A DNA stretch of 7,789 bases from Kiritimatiellia bacterium. GTDB lineage: Bacteria; Verrucomicrobiota; Kiritimatiellia; RFP12; UBA1067. The DNA lies in NCBI GenBank assembly GCA_017479035.1, contig JAFVCR010000172.1, forward strand, positions 1 through 7,789, written 5' to 3'. This document shows positions 6,231 through 7,789 of the stretch, in pieces. Made by a program: the position numbers and the translations under genes. The notes beneath the pieces are model-generated. The model was not told the origin of the DNA. It made no database searches and saw only the letters and a list, made by a program, of their open reading frames with translations. The first letter of the stretch is position 1. Each line of letters begins with the position of its first letter.

Positions 6231-6722
6231 ATGCGCCGCAAAGACCGCGAAGTGACAGATCCGAGTGAAATCGACGCAATGCTGGACAGGATATATTCAG
6301 CACACATTGCGATGGTCGCGCCGGACGGCGGCTCGCCATATTGCGTGGCGATGAATTATGCCTGGGAGAAGAATGCCGCCGGAGAATATGTATTCTGGTT
6401 CCACTGCGCCAACGAGGGCAGAAAATCGGAGATACTCAAGGCCAATTCCAATGTGTGGATCTTCGCCGAGCGAGAGGGTTCTTTCCTTGAAAAGACAACT
6501 GCCGCCGGAACGCCGTACATGACGATGACGTATGAAAGCGTGTCCGGTGCCGGCGTTGTGGAATTTCTAGCGGAGTACGACCTTGCCGCAAAACGCCGCG
6601 CGCTTGCATTGCTGTGCAAACGCTTCACGGCAACTCCAATATCGTCCGTGCCGGATGCCGTGATTGCAATCACTTCGGTTTTCCGCGCAACGGTGCCTGT
6701 TTTGAGCGCCAAGAAGCATTGA
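6231..6722 (+). CDS. Pyridoxamine 5'-phosphate oxidase-like FMN-binding protein (NimA-like)
   Basis: This 163-aa protein belongs to the split-barrel flavin-binding group that includes pyridoxamine-phosphate oxidase and the nitroimidazole-reducing Nim proteins. The N-terminus MRRKDREVTDPSEIDAMLDR is typical of the Nim-like branch. PYCVAMNYAWE forms the next barrel strand, and VFWFHCANEGRKSEIL (with H58, R64, K65) is the family motif contacting the flavin. A second half with GAGVVEFLAEYD follows. The usual partner of such folds is FMN or F420, and the natural substrate is rarely known. AAGGAG at 6218-6223, 7 nt before ATG 6231, fixes the start. It lies 14 nt after the Smr stop and is probably the last gene of the nadB operon. 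Resistance to nitroimidazoles cannot be claimed from this similarity. Confidence 0.86.
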   Translation: MRRKDREVTDPSEIDAMLDRIYSAHIAMVAPDGGSPYCVAMNYAWEKNAAGEYVFWFHCANEGRKSEILKANSNVWIFAEREGSFLEKTTAAGTPYMTMTYESVSGAGVVEFLAEYDLAAKRRALALLCKRFTATPISSVPDAVIAITSVFRATVPVLSAKKH

Positions 6723-6732
6723 CCAGGCGTTC
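6704..6732 (+). terminator. Weak stem-loop across the stop of the flavin-protein gene
   Basis: GAGCGCC (6704-6710) can pair with GGCGTTC (6726-6732), 7 bp with one G-U, leaving a 15-nt loop that contains the stop codon (6720-6722). A short T run (6752-6755) comes only about 20 nt later, so this is not a standard intrinsic terminator. It lies where the operon should end, before a new promoter. Confidence 0.25.
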
Positions 6733-6759
6733 GCGCAGCGTCGGCAGCGGATTTTAGGC

Positions 6760-6789
6760 TTGCAATAGTGCGGGCGTTTGGTGTATAAT
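6760..6789 (+). promoter_or_regulatory. Sigma70-type promoter for the repeat-protein gene
   Basis: A perfect TATAAT -10 box (6784-6789) follows a TTGCAA -35-like box (6760-6765, 4/6) at 18 bp. Transcription would start near 6795, giving a leader of about 20 nt with GAGG (6807-6810) as ribosome binding site. It lies in the 94-nt gap after the nadB operon and indicates independent expression. Confidence 0.65.
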
Positions 6790-6816
6790 AAGCGCAATCC
6801 AAATGCGAGGTGTATG

Positions 6817-7347
6817 ATGAAGAAAATGGTTCTGGCGGCGATGATTGCGTTGACGGGCGTGGCGGCGATGGCATCCACGAACGGATATTTCCAGTTTGCA
6901 GTGTTCGCGCCGGGGCAGTTGCCTTCGTCTGCCACGTACCTCTATGGCTTGAGGCTTTCTCTGATCTACGGCGATTGCCAGACGCTTACAGGCCTTGACG
7001 TTTCTCTGGCAGGGCGCGTGCGCGAACGTATGAGAGGCCTTCAGTTGGGGCTGTACCATCGCGTCGGCACCGATGCAAAAGGCGTAGAGTGCGGGCTGTG
7101 GAACCGTGTGGACAGCGATATGACCGGTGTGCAGCTCGGCGTGGCGAACACTGCCGGAGGGCCTGCGGATGGAGTTCAAGTGGGGATTTTCAATACAGCC
7201 GAAACGCTCACGGGCGTGCAACTTGGCCTCGTAAACATTGCGCAGAGAGTTTTCGGAGTGCAACTTGGCCTCATAAACCGTATTGAAACGCAAATGCTAG
7301 GCGATTGGCAGGTGTGGTTCACACCGTTCATCAACGCCGGATGGTAA
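6817..7347 (+). CDS. Secreted LA_2272-type surface repeat protein
   Basis: This 176-aa protein is exported. MKKMVLAAMIALTGVAAMA is a Sec signal peptide with an A-x-A cleavage site before S20. After a short FQFAVFAPGQLP segment the mature part is eight related units with the core G-V/L-Q-L-G-L-x-N: YGLRLSLIYG, TGLDVSLAG, RGLQLGLYH, KGVECGLWN, TGVQLGVAN, DGVQVGIFN, TGVQLGLVN, FGVQLGLIN. The last two are nearly identical as DNA. Such repeats occur in surface-repeat proteins annotated after Leptospira LA_2272 and in gut Kiritimatiellota and Verrucomicrobiota genomes; a regular beta structure at the periplasm or outer membrane is likely, function unknown. I chose ATG 6817 over ATG 6814 because GAGG at 6807-6810 is better spaced; the difference is one residue. 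It has its own promoter and ends in FINAGW. Confidence 0.8.
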   Translation: MKKMVLAAMIALTGVAAMASTNGYFQFAVFAPGQLPSSATYLYGLRLSLIYGDCQTLTGLDVSLAGRVRERMRGLQLGLYHRVGTDAKGVECGLWNRVDSDMTGVQLGVANTAGGPADGVQVGIFNTAETLTGVQLGLVNIAQRVFGVQLGLINRIETQMLGDWQVWFTPFINAGW

Positions 7348-7459
7348 GAGCACTTTAGACGATCGAATGCACGGAAACGAACGGGCGGCAGGACAGCGAG
7401 GTATTTCGCCCAAGGCGAAGTTTCTGCGCATGATGCGGGGATAAAACACAGGAACATAT
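7348..7459 (+). promoter_or_regulatory. Spacer before glnS with a small hairpin
   Basis: The 112-nt spacer holds a 6-bp stem with a 3-nt loop, TTCGCC-CAA-GGCGAA (7405-7419), followed by GTTTC. It could be a weak terminator for the repeat gene or a leader structure for glnS. A short palindrome CGCATGATGCG (7427-7437) lies downstream. I see no convincing -35/-10 pair for glnS; GATAAA at 7440-7445 is the best -10-like site but lacks a partner. Confidence 0.3.
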
Positions 7460-7789
7460 ATGGAAGAGTCGGACACTTCGAGACATTTTTTGCGCCAGTG
7501 GATTGCGGAGGATGTGGACAAAGGGCACAACGGCGGCGCGGTTGTAACGCGCTTTCCTCCTGAACCGAACGGGTATCTGCACATAGGCCATGCAAAGGCC
7601 GTTTGCGTGGATTTCGGCATGGCGGCTCTGTTTGGCGGCGAGTGCCATCTGCGCCTCGACGACACGAACCCCGCCAAGGAGTCAGACGAATATGCCGAGA
7701 ACATAAAGAAAGATATTTCTTGGCTCGGTTTCAAATGGTCGGGTCCGGGCGACGGCGGCGAGGCGGGCTTCTACAATGCGTCCAACATG
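7460..7789 (+). CDS. glnS: Glutaminyl-tRNA synthetase, N-terminal part (runs off the window)
   Basis: The first 110 codons of a class I aminoacyl-tRNA synthetase that charges tRNA-Gln with glutamine in the cytoplasm. HFLRQWIAEDVDKG at the N-terminus, the ATP-binding stretch FPPEPNGYLHIGHAK (residues 32-46) with the HIGH signature at 41-44, and HLRLDDTNPAKE followed by EYAENIKKDISWLGFKW are the standard GlnS landmarks. The LDDTNP form and the length of the N-terminal extension favour GlnS over glutamyl-tRNA synthetase (GltX). The frame is open to the last base, so the end is outside the window. ATG 7460 has AGGA at 7450-7453, six bases upstream. Having GlnS implies direct charging of tRNA-Gln, though GatCAB could still serve tRNA-Asn. 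Confidence 0.93.
   Translation, partial: MEESDTSRHFLRQWIAEDVDKGHNGGAVVTRFPPEPNGYLHIGHAKAVCVDFGMAALFGGECHLRLDDTNPAKESDEYAENIKKDISWLGFKWSGPGDGGEAGFYNASNM

Noticed and set aside
6231..6722. Nitroimidazole resistance gene nimA
   Set aside because: The similarity is to the broad FMN-binding family; nothing in the sequence allows a resistance claim.
1..7789. tRNA, rRNA, CRISPR, insertion sequence, attachment site or defence system
   Set aside because: No cloverleaf, regularly spaced repeats, transposase or integrase motifs, or toxin/nuclease pairs were seen on either strand; the Smr protein alone is not evidence for a defence system.

Overview
The window is a gene-dense stretch of bacterial DNA, moderately GC-rich by eye, with every supported gene on the + strand. 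Ile ATA codons are common despite the GC content. A small periplasmic or surface protein built from G-V-Q-L-G-x-x-N repeats (LA_2272-type), an FGE/SUMF1-domain lipoprotein and a bacterial GlnS together suggest a Gram-negative, host-associated bacterium. A Kiritimatiellota/Verrucomicrobiota-like anaerobe is my best guess, but this is an inference from gene content and not a phylogenetic assignment.

Region 1 (1-2403) is the end of a surface-polysaccharide cluster. It starts with the C-terminal part of an unrecognised protein whose reading frame appears broken at a run of eight C. Next come a membrane acyltransferase (acyltransferase 3 family) and a GT2 glycosyltransferase whose start overlaps the acyltransferase stop by 8 nt. 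Two RNA-level structures stand out. A perfect 10-bp stem hides the acyltransferase ribosome binding site and leaves its ATG in the loop. A strong stem-loop also spans the stop codon of the glycosyltransferase.

Region 2 (2404-6722) is a tightly packed operon: nadB (L-aspartate oxidase), a 72-aa acyl-carrier-protein-like protein, a SUMF1-domain lipoprotein, a short polyprenyl synthetase, a stand-alone Smr-domain protein and an FMN-binding pyridoxamine-phosphate-oxidase-like protein. The first five are joined by 4- or 8-nt start/stop overlaps and the sixth follows after 14 nt. A candidate promoter before nadB would give an almost leaderless message. The mixture of functions (NAD synthesis, acyl carriage, cell envelope, isoprenoids, nucleic acid, flavin) is not a known pathway, so linkage may reflect co-expression only.

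Region 3 (6723-7789) holds the repeat protein, with its own good sigma70-type promoter and signal peptide, then a 112-nt spacer with a small hairpin, then the first 110 codons of glnS, which runs off the window.

I see no tRNA, rRNA, CRISPR array, insertion sequence or attachment site. The most interesting items are the C-tract frame break next to the SD-sequestering hairpin, the polyprenyl synthetase lacking its usual C-terminal part, the SUMF1 protein lacking one catalytic cysteine, and the carrier protein coupled to nadB. None of these amounts to a demonstrable new system from sequence alone.
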